64,000 bases of DNA, taken from assembly GCF_000427685.1 (NCBI RefSeq), contig NZ_KE386573.1, positions 2,464,938 through 2,528,937 of the forward strand, read 5' to 3'. Below the pieces are notes generated by a model. That model was given only the letters and a program-made list of their open reading frames with translations. It ran no database searches and was not told where the DNA came from. Positions 52,015-60,509 of this stretch are shown here, in pieces; within the stretch, counting starts at the first letter, position 1, and every line of letters begins with the position of its first letter. The position numbers and the translations under genes were made by a program. Origin of the DNA: Haloplanus natans DSM 17983 (GTDB lineage: Archaea; Halobacteriota; Halobacteria; Halobacteriales; Haloferacaceae).

Positions 52015-52845
52015 ATGACGTTTCCCGGTGCGACCGCCGGCCGTGACGAGGCGGCGTACGTCGTCGTCGGTGCACCGCTCGATATCTCCACGACCTTCCA
52101 GCCGGGCACCCGGTTCGGTCCCGACCGAATCCGTCGCTTCGCCGGCTCGTTCGAGGATTACGACCACCGAACCGGCCGCCACTTCTCCGACTGCGCCGTC
52201 CACGACGCCGGCGACGTACACGCGTGGACCGACGCCGCCGAGTACGTCGACTACCTTGCCGGCACGCTCCGTGACGCCCGGTCGGACGGCGCCGTCCCCC
52301 TCTTGCTGGGCGGCGAACACACCGTCACCGTCGCGGGCGTCCGCGCGGTCGATCCCGATCTGTTCGTCTGTCTCGACGCCCACCTCGACCTCCGGACCGA
52401 CTTCGACGGCGATCCGTGGAGCCACGCCTGCGTGACCCACCGGGCACTCGACGCCGCCGACCACGCCGTGATCGTCGGCGCCCGCGCCGGCTGTGCGGCC
52501 GAGTGGGAACGGGCGAGCGAGGCCGACGTGACCGTCGTCGACCCCGAGAGGGTGGCCAACGAGGGCGCCGCCGCCGTCACCGCGGCCGTCGACGACCTCG
52601 CTACCGCGACGACGTATCTGAGCGTCGACATCGACGCCGCCGATCCGGGCGTCGCGCCGGGAACGGGGACGATGGAGCCCGGCGGCCTGTCGGCCCGCGA
52701 GATGGCGGCCGTGATCCGCGCCGTTGCCCCGTACGCCGACGGCTTCGACGCCGTCGAGGTGAACGACCGCGACGACGGGCAGGCGGCGGCGCTCGCGGCC
52801 CACCTGCTTCGGGCGTTCGTGGTCGCCCACGCCGACGGAGCATAG
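52015..52845 (+). CDS. Agmatinase-like ureohydrolase (aIF5A modification pathway)
   Basis: A 276-residue member of the arginase/agmatinase family. Manganese-ligand motifs are LLLGGEHTVTVAGVRA, VCLDAHLDLRTDF, and YLSVDIDAADPGVAPGTGTMEPGGLSAREM. The third motif is the family signature. In Haloferax volcanii an agmatinase-like protein next to eIF5A has been reported to convert deoxyagmatinylated eIF5A toward deoxyhypusine. Adjacency to eIF5A here supports that role rather than plain polyamine synthesis (inference). Confidence 0.85.
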   Translation: MTFPGATAGRDEAAYVVVGAPLDISTTFQPGTRFGPDRIRRFAGSFEDYDHRTGRHFSDCAVHDAGDVHAWTDAAEYVDYLAGTLRDARSDGAVPLLLGGEHTVTVAGVRAVDPDLFVCLDAHLDLRTDFDGDPWSHACVTHRALDAADHAVIVGARAGCAAEWERASEADVTVVDPERVANEGAAAVTAAVDDLATATTYLSVDIDAADPGVAPGTGTMEPGGLSAREMAAVIRAVAPYADGFDAVEVNDRDDGQAAALAAHLLRAFVVAHADGA

Positions 52846-52876
52846 TTTACAAACCCCCACCGCCCGAGTGGCCAGT

Positions 52877-53635
52877 ATGCGGCGTGATACATTCGTCTCC
52901 CGGCTGGACGAGCGGCTTCGCACCGACGACTACGCGGACGTGGACGCGAGCGCGAACGGCCTGCAGGTCGGGCGCATCGAGGGCACGGTCGAACTGGTCG
53001 CGCTCGCCGTCGACGCCGCGGAAGCGACCATCGCCGAGGCAGTCGAACGCGACGCCGACCTCCTCCTCGTCCACCACGGCCTCGCGTGGGGTGGCTTCGA
53101 CCGGCTCACCGGCCTCGACTACGACCGGATCGAACCCCTCGTCGAGAACGATGTGGCGCTGTACGTCTCACATCTCCCCCTCGACGGCCACCAGGAACTC
53201 GGTAACGCCGCCGGCGTCGCGGACGTTCTGGACCTGACGGATCGGGAGCCGTTCGGCGAGTACGGCCCCGAGTACGTCGGCACGCGGGGGACGGCGACGG
53301 AGACGTACGACGCGGACGACGTGTCGACCCTGCTGAATAACGCACTCGACACGGAGACACGGGTCCTCGGGTTCGGCCCGAACGAAATCGAGGAGGTGGG
53401 TATCGTCACCGGGAGCGGCGTGGACTGGATCGAGGCGGCGGCCGAGGCGGGTCTCGACGCCCTCGTCACCGGGGAGGGAAAACAGAAGGCGTACCACGAG
53501 GCGCGGGACCGCGGCCTGAACGTCTTCCTCGCCGGCCACTACGCCACGGAGACGTTCGGCGTCCGGGCGCTGGGCCGCGTCGCCGAAGGGTGGGGGATCG
53601 AGACGACATATATAGAACATCCGACAGGTATCTAA
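52877..53635 (+). CDS. NIF3-family dinuclear-metal protein
   Basis: A 252-residue NIF3/YbgI-type protein. DADLLLVHHGLAWGG and VALYVSHLPLDGHQELGNAAGVADVL carry the histidine/aspartate ligands, and the C-terminal ALVTGEGKQKAYHEARDRGLNVFLAGHYATETFGVRAL supplies the rest of the dinuclear centre. Homologues form toroidal hexamers and have GTP-cyclohydrolase-like or hydrolase activity in some cases. The function is not settled. ATG 52877 is preferred to the GTG at 52868. Confidence 0.87.
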   Translation: MRRDTFVSRLDERLRTDDYADVDASANGLQVGRIEGTVELVALAVDAAEATIAEAVERDADLLLVHHGLAWGGFDRLTGLDYDRIEPLVENDVALYVSHLPLDGHQELGNAAGVADVLDLTDREPFGEYGPEYVGTRGTATETYDADDVSTLLNNALDTETRVLGFGPNEIEEVGIVTGSGVDWIEAAAEAGLDALVTGEGKQKAYHEARDRGLNVFLAGHYATETFGVRALGRVAEGWGIETTYIEHPTGI

Positions 53636-53719
53636 CCGGACCGTTCGGACCGTGGAGTGGACGTTAATCGGGTGTCTGGTCGGGGAAACAGTTATGTTCG
53701 ATCCCACTATCGGAGTTAC

Positions 53720-55369
53720 ATGTCGAGACGGACGCCACGGGTCGCCGTGCTGGGTGGAGGAGTCGGTGGCCTGAGTGCCGCACACGAACTCGCCGAGCGC
53801 GACTTCGGCGTGACGGTGTACGAGGCACGGGAGCGACTGGGCGGAAAGGCCCGAAGCTTCCCCATTTCGACGCCCGACGGGGGGACGGTTCCGGCCGAAC
53901 ACGGCTTTCGATTCTTCCCCGGCTTCTATCGAAACCTGCGCGAGACGATGCAACGGATTCCGCTCCCCGAGGGCGGGACGGTGGCTGACAACCTCGTCCG
54001 AACGAACGAGACGCTGATCGCGGCGACGGACGGGGCGGAGACGGTGTCGGAGACGCGGACGCCGGGGTCCATCGCGGAGTGGGCGGCGGCGTTCAAACCG
54101 ACCATCGGGGGCGGCGAGTTGACGCCGGCGGAGACGAACTACTTCCTGCGGCGCCTGCTCGTCCTCCTGACAAGCTGTCGGGCGCGACGCGAGCGCGAAC
54201 TCGACCGGGTGTCGTGGTGGGAGTTCGTCGACGCCGCGGCGCAGTCGCCGGCCTACCGGAAACACCTCGCCGAGAGCACGCAGGCGCTGGTCGCGCTCCA
54301 GCCCCAGCGAGGGAGCGCCCGCACCATCGGACAGATATACGTCCAGCTGATGTTGGATCAAATCGACCCCAACCGACCCACGGAGGCGGTGCTCAACGGG
54401 CCGACGAGCGAGGTGTGGATCGACCCGTGGGTGACGCATCTGGAATCGCTGGGCGTTGAGTTCCACACCGACTCCCCGGTGACGAAAATCGACGCCGACG
54501 GCGAGGGCGTCACGGGCGTCGAACTCGCGGGCGGCGAGCGAGTGACGGCGGATCACTACGTCGCGGCGCTCCCCGTCGAAGTGATGGCGTCGCTGGTGAC
54601 GCCCGGCCTCCGGCGGGCGGCGCCGTCGCTCTCGCACGTCGGACGCCTCGACACCGCGTGGATGAACGGCATCCAGTTTTACTTCACCGAGGACGTGCCC
54701 CTCGCGCGAGGCCACCAGGCCTACACCGACTCGCCGTGGGCGCTGACAGCCATCTCCCAGCGACAGTTCTGGGACGACGGACCGTTCGACGTGGGTGTCG
54801 ACAGCGGCGGCGCCGTTCAGGGCGTCCTCTCCGTCATCGTCTCGGACTGGGAGACGCCGGGCGTCGTCTACGACAAGCCCGCCCGCGACTGCAGTCGGGA
54901 GGAGATCAAAACGGAGGTGTGGCACCAGCTCGCCGCCCACCTGAACCGCGACGCCGAACGCCTCTCCGAGGACGCCCTCTACGACTGGGTGCTCGACCCC
55001 GCCATCGTCGAGGACGGGCGGGGGATGACGAACACCGAACCGCTCCTGATCAACACGGTCGACTCGCTTCGCCACCGGCCACGGGCAGTGACGGTGGCGC
55101 CGAACCTCGTCCTCGCGGCCGACTACGTCCGGACGGAGACGGACCTCGCGACAATGGAGAGCGCGAACGAGGCCGCCCGCCGGGCGGTCGCCGGCATCGT
55201 CGAGCGGGCGGGCGTCGACGCCGACCCACCCGAGGCGTGGGGCCTGGACGAACCCCGGCTGTTCGACCCGCCGAAACGACAGGACGCGGTGGCGTTCAAA
55301 TTCGGCCTGCCGCATCCGGGCGAGGCGGAGCGGGGGCTACGAAAGACGATCCGAGGGCTGTGGGGCTGA
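53720..55369 (+). CDS. FAD-dependent oxidoreductase (amine-oxidase / phytoene-desaturase-like)
   Basis: A 549-residue flavoprotein with N-terminal VAVLGGGVGGLSAAHELAERDFGVTVYEARERLGGKARSF, the FAD-binding GxGxxG...E plus GG motif. PAEHGFRFFPGFYRNLRETMQRIP is typical of carotenoid desaturase and squalene-associated FAD enzymes. The C-terminus (NLVLAADYVRTETDLATMESANEAARRAVAGI) is the second FAD motif. It lacks a signal peptide. Substrate unknown; candidates are polyisoprenoids or amines. The next gene overlaps its end by 10 bp, suggesting a functional pair. Confidence 0.82.
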   Translation: MSRRTPRVAVLGGGVGGLSAAHELAERDFGVTVYEARERLGGKARSFPISTPDGGTVPAEHGFRFFPGFYRNLRETMQRIPLPEGGTVADNLVRTNETLIAATDGAETVSETRTPGSIAEWAAAFKPTIGGGELTPAETNYFLRRLLVLLTSCRARRERELDRVSWWEFVDAAAQSPAYRKHLAESTQALVALQPQRGSARTIGQIYVQLMLDQIDPNRPTEAVLNGPTSEVWIDPWVTHLESLGVEFHTDSPVTKIDADGEGVTGVELAGGERVTADHYVAALPVEVMASLVTPGLRRAAPSLSHVGRLDTAWMNGIQFYFTEDVPLARGHQAYTDSPWALTAISQRQFWDDGPFDVGVDSGGAVQGVLSVIVSDWETPGVVYDKPARDCSREEIKTEVWHQLAAHLNRDAERLSEDALYDWVLDPAIVEDGRGMTNTEPLLINTVDSLRHRPRAVTVAPNLVLAADYVRTETDLATMESANEAARRAVAGIVERAGVDADPPEAWGLDEPRLFDPPKRQDAVAFKFGLPHPGEAERGLRKTIRGLWG

Positions 55370-56256
55370 ATCACGCTGCGATCCGCGACGCGGTGTACGA
55401 CTCGCTGACGGCCGAGTTCGCGACGGCGGCCGGCGACCGGCCGGCGACGGTTCCCTTGACGCCGTTTTACGACCGGGCGCGCGGGGTCGTCGTCGTGACC
55501 GCCGCGCCGGCGTTCGCGGGGAAAGCCGAGCGGGCGGCGGCTGAGCCACGCGTGTCGCTCCTGTTGCACGACGGGACGGACCGGCTACACCTCCAAGGGC
55601 GAGCGACGGTCCGGGACGACGATCTCGAGGAAAACGCCGCCGTCGTCGAGCGCCTGCTCCGCGACGAGCCCCCGTCGCCGAAACGGGCGGCGATGACCGC
55701 CGCGGCGGAGGTTCTGAACACCCGGCTCGGTCTCCTCCTCCTCGACTGGTACGGACTGCGGATCCTGCTCGACATCGAGCCGACGGCGGTCGAGCGCCAC
55801 GCCGACCGCGGCGTCGGAGTGACGGAGCCAGCGTGGTCCGCCGCGGACGTGGACGCGAGCGAGGCGGCGGCGTACGACCGCGCGGTGGCGACGGTCGTCT
55901 CGGACGGCTGGCCACGGAGTTGGCCGCTCGTGGCGCCGGCGGTCCGTGACGGTCACCTCCGGCTCTCGCCGCCATCGGGCGTCTCGCCGACGGACGGTCA
56001 GCCGGCCTGCGTGCTCGTCCACTGGCACGACGACGGCCTCACCGGCCTGGAACAGCGAGTTATCCGTGGGCGGTGCCGGGTCGCGGACGGCGGGACGTGG
56101 TTCGACCCCGCGAGCTCCACCCACCTCCGGAATCGAAGCGTCCGGGATCGGCTCCGGTTCGTCGCCGACGGCAAGCGGCGAACGCGCGCGTACTTCGCCG
56201 AGCGTGGGGAGCAGTACCGTCTGTGGCCGGGGCTCCGAACGCTAGTCGAGTGGTAA
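55360..56256 (+). CDS. PNPOx-like flavin-binding protein with C-terminal extension
   Basis: A 298-residue protein starting at GTG 55360, overlapping the flavoprotein gene by 10 bp. Residues ~20-135 (ATVPLTPFYDRARGVVVVTAAPAFAGKAERAAAEPRVSLLLHDGTDRLHLQGRATVRDDDLEEN) match the split-barrel pyridoxamine-phosphate-oxidase/FMN family, followed by a second helical/beta domain. The sequence lacks an obvious FMN-phosphate signature beyond GKAERAAAEPRVSLLL. It may be an electron partner of the upstream FAD protein (inference) or an F420-binding relative. Confidence 0.68.
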   Translation: MGLNHAAIRDAVYDSLTAEFATAAGDRPATVPLTPFYDRARGVVVVTAAPAFAGKAERAAAEPRVSLLLHDGTDRLHLQGRATVRDDDLEENAAVVERLLRDEPPSPKRAAMTAAAEVLNTRLGLLLLDWYGLRILLDIEPTAVERHADRGVGVTEPAWSAADVDASEAAAYDRAVATVVSDGWPRSWPLVAPAVRDGHLRLSPPSGVSPTDGQPACVLVHWHDDGLTGLEQRVIRGRCRVADGGTWFDPASSTHLRNRSVRDRLRFVADGKRRTRAYFAERGEQYRLWPGLRTLVEW

Positions 56257-56304
56257 CGACCGCGGACCGCGTCGTTGAAATCGCTGGGGCGCACAGAGCG
56301 GCCA

Positions 56305-57318
56305 ATGACGGACGACGACGCGAGCGACGGCGGGCACGACAGCGGCCGCGAGGAGTTCCACGAGGACCCAATCGGTCACGCCGAGGTGTGGCCGGGCATG
56401 AGCGTCGGCGACCTCGCGACGGAGTACCGCATGGCTGGCATCGGCGCCGCGGAGATGGGCCGCGCGGTCGACATCTACGCCGAGATGCTGGGCCGCGACG
56501 ACGTGACCAACTTCTTCGGCCTCGCGGGCGCGATGGTCCCCGGGGGGATGCGGTCGGTGGTGTCGGCCCTGATCCGCGACGGCCACATCGACGCCCTCGT
56601 GACGACGGGGGCGAACCTCACCCACGACGCCATCGAGGCCATCGGCGGGAAACACCACCACGGCCGAACCGCGGCGGCGGGCCACGAGCGCGACCACGAC
56701 GAGCAGCTCCGCGACGAGGGCGTGGATCGCATCTACAACGTCTACCTCCCACAGGAGCATTTCACGCTGTTCGAGGGCCACCTCCGCGACCGGGTCTTCC
56801 CCGAGTTCGACGGCGTCGTCGCCACCAGCGAGTTCACGCGGGAACTCGGGCGGGCGAACCTCGCGGCCAACGACGGCGTCGACGAGGACGCCGGCATCGC
56901 CGCCGCCGCGTACGAAAACGACGTCCCCGTGTTCGTCCCCGCGGTTCAGGACTCGGTGCTTGGCATCCAGGCGTGGATGCACTCGCAGGTGTCCGCGTTC
57001 ACGCTCGATGCACTCGCGGACCTGACGAACATCACCGACGTGGCGTTCGACGCGGAGAAGGCGGGTGCGACGGTCGTCGGCGGTGGCGTCCCCAAGAACT
57101 TCGTCCTCCAGACGATGCTCACGGTGCCCGAGGCGTATGACTACGGCGTCCAACTCACCACCGACCCCGCCTCGACCGGCGGCCTCTCCGGGGCCACCCT
57201 CGACGAGGCGCGGTCGTGGGGGAAGTTGGAGAAGTCGGCCAAAAACGTCACCGTCCTCGGCGACGCGACGATCACCCTCCCCCTCCTCGTCGCCGGCGCG
57301 CGTGACCGACTCGACTGA
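56305..57318 (+). CDS. dys: Deoxyhypusine synthase
   Basis: A 337-residue synthase beginning MTDDDASDGG. Diagnostic stretches are EMLGRDDVTNFFGLAGAMVPGGMRSVVSALIRDGHIDALVTTGANLTHDAIEAIG, then FVPAVQDSVLGIQAWMHS, AGATVVGGGVPKNFVLQTML and SGATLDEARSWGKLEKSAKNVTVLGDATITLPLLVA, in which the WGK lysine is the enzyme-intermediate lysine. It transfers an aminobutyl (or agmatine-derived) group from the polyamine to the aIF5A lysine. It shares the locus with aIF5A and the agmatinase-like gene. Confidence 0.93.
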   Translation: MTDDDASDGGHDSGREEFHEDPIGHAEVWPGMSVGDLATEYRMAGIGAAEMGRAVDIYAEMLGRDDVTNFFGLAGAMVPGGMRSVVSALIRDGHIDALVTTGANLTHDAIEAIGGKHHHGRTAAAGHERDHDEQLRDEGVDRIYNVYLPQEHFTLFEGHLRDRVFPEFDGVVATSEFTRELGRANLAANDGVDEDAGIAAAAYENDVPVFVPAVQDSVLGIQAWMHSQVSAFTLDALADLTNITDVAFDAEKAGATVVGGGVPKNFVLQTMLTVPEAYDYGVQLTTDPASTGGLSGATLDEARSWGKLEKSAKNVTVLGDATITLPLLVAGARDRLD

Positions 57319-57351
57319 GCGAGACCGACGGCAGTGACCGACTGCCCGCGG

Positions 57352-58299
57352 TCACGACCGGCGGTGAAGTTCCGGGCCGACCCGCTCTAAGGCATCGATC
57401 CCCTGTGTGTCTCCCGGTAGCTCCGGCACCCGCCGGACGGGCAGATCGAAGCCCGCCTCCACCGCCGCGAGGCGGTCGGCGTGACGGACTTCGTCGCGCC
57501 GGCACCGGTCACAGGCACAGTCCTCAGGGTTGGTGAACAGCCGATTCACGACCAGCGACTCGACCGACACGTCCGCCTCGCGCAGGCGGGCAACGAGGCG
57601 CTCGCTCTCCGCGATGGCCATCCGCTCGGGTGTGAGAACGACCCGGAAACTCGTCCGCTCGGGATCACGGAGGAGCGCCCCGACCGCCTCGATGCGGTCG
57701 TGGAGGGTCGTCACGGCGTCGGCGTCGTCCGACCTCCCGCCCCAGTACGCCGCCGGCCCCAGCACCATGCTCCGGGCGGCGCGGGCGGTCCGCCGTACCC
57801 GTTGCTGTACGTCGCCCGCGACGCCCAGCGTCTCGGCGAGCACGGCGGGCAGATCCAGCAGTCGTAACGTGTGCCCCGTCGGCGCCGTGTCGAAGACGAC
57901 GGTTTCGTAGTCGGCGTCGGCGTAGCGGGCGATATACTCGAGCGCCGCCACCTCGTCGCCGCCGGGAACGAGTCCGGCTTCGAAGAGTCGTTCGAAATCC
58001 GCGTCGTCGAGGTGGAGGCCAGCGTCGCGGAACTCGGCCGCCAGCGCCTCGATAACGCCACGGTAGGCCGCCTGTCCCGTTTCGGGGTCGACTTCCGCCG
58101 CCGCGAGCGAGTCGGCAACGTCGGTCGGGTCGGCGCCCAGATCGCGCTCGAAGGCGTCACCCAGCGAGTGGGCGGGGTCGGTGGAGACGACCAGCGTCCG
58201 CGCGCCGGTCCGGGAGCGGGCGAGCGCGTGCGCCGCCGCACAGGTCGTCTTCCCGACGCCGCCTTTCCCCCCGTAGAGGACGATGCTGGTATCGGTCAT
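57352..58299 (-). CDS. ArsA/GET3-family ATPase
   Basis: A 315-residue P-loop ATPase. The deviant Walker A is YGGKGGVGKTTCAAAHALA (residues 9-27, signature lysine K12 and K17), switch I is STDPAHSLGDAF, and switch II is VVFDTAPTGHTLRLLDLP. The CACDRCRRDE stretch near the C-terminus supplies a metal-binding CxC/CxxC. Archaeal Get3 members may target tail-anchored membrane proteins or handle metals. It is the last housekeeping gene before the composition change: its start (58299) lies about 140 bp from the edge of the AT-rich element. Confidence 0.88.
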   Translation of the reverse strand: MTDTSIVLYGGKGGVGKTTCAAAHALARSRTGARTLVVSTDPAHSLGDAFERDLGADPTDVADSLAAAEVDPETGQAAYRGVIEALAAEFRDAGLHLDDADFERLFEAGLVPGGDEVAALEYIARYADADYETVVFDTAPTGHTLRLLDLPAVLAETLGVAGDVQQRVRRTARAARSMVLGPAAYWGGRSDDADAVTTLHDRIEAVGALLRDPERTSFRVVLTPERMAIAESERLVARLREADVSVESLVVNRLFTNPEDCACDRCRRDEVRHADRLAAVEAGFDLPVRRVPELPGDTQGIDALERVGPELHRRS

Positions 58300-58912
58300 C
58301 GACTCCCGCTACACGCCCGGAGCACACAAAGCCGTGGGTCGGGGGACATTTGTGGCTCCGGAGCGGAGCGTCGACCGGCCGATGACGAGCGCACCGCTCC
58401 GAACCGGGGTGGCACCCGGTAGTGAAGAGCCCTATGAGTGCCGAGGCCTCTTCTCCTATGTAGGACTATGCCGTGTCCTACTACAATTTAACGGAAGCTA
58501 CGCGGAGAACTGAAGATTTTAAAGCTATTTCCGTATTCTATCTGTCGGCGGTTGAGGCCTGAGATGTGTAGTTGGTGAGTGGATTTCTGGGTTCGGCAGT
58601 GTGGAGATGATCTGATTTGAGGTGTGGTCTGAGTTGGTTAGATTGGGAGGCCTCTCGTTTCTCTGCTCCTCTCTCGCTTTTCCGGTGTTAAGACCGTATA
58701 ATATAGTTGTTAGAGGGTTGGGACCTGTTTCAGTGCTGTTGTCCTGACCTGTGGTTTTCTGTCTGTGCTATTTCTGACCCGGTTTTCTGGCCTGGTGATT
58801 TGGTTCTGGCCTGTTTGATGAGCTGGTTTTCGGGGCTTACTTCTAATATGTAATACAGCCATAGTTGTACATTTAAAAGAGTTGATGGTTAATTAACAGA
58901 TAGGCGGAAAAC
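58300..58912. other. 613-bp gene-free boundary region of the accessory element
   Basis: No convincing protein is encoded. Up to about 58430 composition is chromosomal; beyond it the sequence turns AT-richer. From about 58550 to 58830 the plus strand is strikingly rich in G and T and poor in A and C. It contains an inverted repeat GTAGGAC/GTCCTAC (58460-58466 and 58475-58481), AGGCCT sites at 58444, 58555 and 58648, and a promoter-like ccgtataatatag (about 58693-58705). An att duplication could not be identified because the other end lies outside the window. Confidence 0.7.
58871..58897 (+). promoter_or_regulatory. Promoter of the accessory operon with palindrome GTTAATTAAC
   Basis: ATTTAAAAG (58871-58879) is a TATA-like box. 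The perfect 10-bp palindrome GTTAATTAAC (58888-58897) lies between it and the first ATG (58913), near the expected transcription start, which is a natural place for a repressor. Confidence 0.5.
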
Positions 58913-58993
58913 ATGACACAAGCCGACAACACCTTACAACTTCCACAAAAGGAGAAAATCCAGCTAAGAACAAATCCACAGGTGGATCTTTGA
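58913..58993 (+). CDS. Very small protein (26 aa) at the head of the accessory operon
   Basis: ATG 58913 opens a 26-codon frame: MTQADNTLQLPQKEKIQLRT then NPQVDL, ending at TGA 58991-58993. The next ATG (58995) follows after one base, typical of the tightly packed genes in this element. There is no recognised domain. Coding status rests on the promoter, the packing and the amphipathic composition. Confidence 0.45.
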   Translation: MTQADNTLQLPQKEKIQLRTNPQVDL

Positions 58994-58994
58994 A

Positions 58995-59186
58995 ATGACA
59001 GTACAAGTCTGTGAAGAATGTCCTGAATGTGGTTCTGAACTATCAAGAGAACCGCACATTGAACACGGCACACGAAGACAGAAAACAAAAAGAGTGTACG
59101 TAAAATGTGAGAACTGCGAGTTTTCAAAATACAGTGATGAAATCAGTGAAGAGAACAAAGTCCCTATCGAAGAGGTGGCCCAGTAG
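58995..59186 (+). CDS. Zinc-ribbon small protein
   Basis: A 63-residue protein with two CxxC knuckles: CEECPECGSEL near the N-terminus and KCENCEFSKY near residue 41, spaced as in a rubredoxin-like zinc ribbon. It is basic in the middle (RRQKTKR). DNA- or protein-binding is likely but unproven. It reads through to TAG 59184-59186, whose final G is the first base of the next gene's GTG start, so translation is coupled. Confidence 0.7.
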   Translation: MTVQVCEECPECGSELSREPHIEHGTRRQKTKRVYVKCENCEFSKYSDEISEENKVPIEEVAQ

Positions 59187-59743
59187 TGGGACACAGAGCA
59201 TTCCTGGTCAAACAGGAATCAGAAAACCAATTCAAATACACCTACTCCCACTGGGGAGCAAACAAATTCAAGAAACTCAGCGACGAGGCCTTCTACAGCG
59301 AGAAAGACATCGAAGACGAAGACCTTCACAACAGGTTCTCCAAGCTCTGGGAATCAGCAAAGAACCACGGCGAAGAAATCGAGACAGCATCTTCTCTTGA
59401 CGAAGTCATCGACATAGAACGGACCACGATAGAGGCCTACATTATTGAAGACCGCGGCGGGGAACTTCACGCAGTCTTCCCGACCATCACAGAAGACGTC
59501 AACGTTGCAGTAGCCCGGAAATTGAACGGAGTTAGAGAGCTGCACCGGCTCAAAGGAGTACACCGGAAACTGAGCAACTATATCACGGTGGCAGAGACCC
59601 AAGGCCTTGAGGAAGAGACGATACGACGGGGAGTCCGGACAGCTATCACTGATAGAGTAGCGGGTAACGATGTCACCCTGATTCAGGAAGACGACAACCC
59701 GCACGTTAAAATCTTCAACAAGGTCAGCAGGGTGATTCCCTGA
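59186..59743 (+). CDS. DUF6735-like haloarchaeal virus/plasmid protein
   Basis: A 185-residue protein with GTG start. The opening (V/M)GHRAFLVKQESENQFKYTYSHWGANKF resembles the haloarchaeal family I know as DUF6735 (MGHRA...HYSHWGA), which is typical of plasmids and viruses. The middle region is Glu/Lys-rich, and IIEDRGGELHAVFPTITEDVN suggests a beta-rich core. Function is unknown. Three AGGCCT sites fall inside it (59286, 59433, 59602) in two different codon phases. Its TGA overlaps the next ATG by one base. Confidence 0.65.
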   Translation: MGHRAFLVKQESENQFKYTYSHWGANKFKKLSDEAFYSEKDIEDEDLHNRFSKLWESAKNHGEEIETASSLDEVIDIERTTIEAYIIEDRGGELHAVFPTITEDVNVAVARKLNGVRELHRLKGVHRKLSNYITVAETQGLEEETIRRGVRTAITDRVAGNDVTLIQEDDNPHVKIFNKVSRVIP

Positions 59744-60093
59744 TGGTTCTGAGTAGCAAGAAAGAGAAAGCGAAGAAGCAGGTAGCTGAAGAAATCCGGG
59801 AAATTGGAGGCGTGGCGAATATTGAAAGTCCTGTAAAGCAGGTTCTTGAACCGGCGGTAGAAGAAGTCACTCCTTCAAAGTTCCATTACATTTGGAAGGA
59901 CATCAAGGACGCAGAGAAGCAGGATAGTCTCCCGATGAGAGTCCCAGAAAAGCCGACGATCAAACGGGTAGCTAAGAGAATTATTTATGAGGAGTTGATG
60001 TTGGCGGCAAGAGATGGTTATCAGGAATTGACTGGGGAAGATATTCAACTCAACCTTTCGGGAAGCGACCTTCAAACGGGTGAGGAGCAGTGA
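59743..60093 (+). CDS. Accessory-element hypothetical protein
   Basis: A 116-residue protein with a basic N-terminal helix (MVLSSKKEKAKKQVAEEIREIGG) and a helical C-terminal half (KPTIKRVAKRIIYEELMLAARDGYQELTGEDIQLNL). Composition is closer to neutral than the chromosomal proteins here. No family recognised. It sits in a chain of overlapping genes: one base shared with the previous stop, 4 bp (GTGA) with the next start. Confidence 0.6.
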   Translation: MVLSSKKEKAKKQVAEEIREIGGVANIESPVKQVLEPAVEEVTPSKFHYIWKDIKDAEKQDSLPMRVPEKPTIKRVAKRIIYEELMLAARDGYQELTGEDIQLNLSGSDLQTGEEQ

Positions 60094-60509
60094 AATCTTC
60101 GGTGGCAGCACTAGATCTTGAGTGTGGAGATGCAGCCTTCCAGATCAAAAAGTGGGAGGACGAGTTAGCGAAAGAGACCAAGTCAGCATTGAAGGATATG
60201 GCCGAGGTGGAGGACGCAGATGTCGAGGCTGAGGCCGCGGCCTTCACTGCGAAACTCTTGTTCCTGGTCACGGACGGAGACTGGAAGCAGGCGGAGGGAA
60301 TCGCCTCCGTACTTGAATCGTTTTTCAGCGAACAGACAGCGGGCAGCGAGATAGAGATGCCTGAAGAGATAGAGGCCTCGGAACAGGAGGAAGGACAGGC
60401 CGACGAGGAAGACGTAGATGAGGCCTCAGACACTGAGAAATCTGAAGAAGATGGGGACGGAGAAGAAGCCGAAACAGAAGACGACGGTGACAGGGTGATC
60501 ATCAAGTGA
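60090..60509 (+). CDS. Acidic-tailed accessory-element protein
   Basis: A 139-residue protein with GTG start. Residues 1-90 are helical (SSVAALDLECGDAAFQIKKWEDELAKETKSALKDMAEVEDADVEAEAAAFTAKLLFLVTDGDWKQAEGIASVLESFF). The last 45 residues are almost entirely Glu/Asp/Ser and probably disordered. No family recognised. It overlaps its neighbours by 4 bp on both sides. Confidence 0.6.
   Translation: MKSSVAALDLECGDAAFQIKKWEDELAKETKSALKDMAEVEDADVEAEAAAFTAKLLFLVTDGDWKQAEGIASVLESFFSEQTAGSEIEMPEEIEASEQEEGQADEEDVDEASDTEKSEEDGDGEEAETEDDGDRVIIK

Noticed and set aside
58380-58445. tRNA gene or tRNA fragment as the attachment site of the right-hand element
   Set aside because: I could not fold any cloverleaf or find a match to the tRNA-Leu 3' end here; the att site remains unknown.
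58283-58513. 76-residue frame across the chromosome/element border
   Set aside because: The translation is not protein-like and spans the composition change; no promoter or family supports it.
58873-59127. Minus-strand Cys/Phe/Leu-rich frame opposite the first accessory genes
   Set aside because: It is antisense to two well-placed plus-strand genes that have promoter, packing and zinc-ribbon support.
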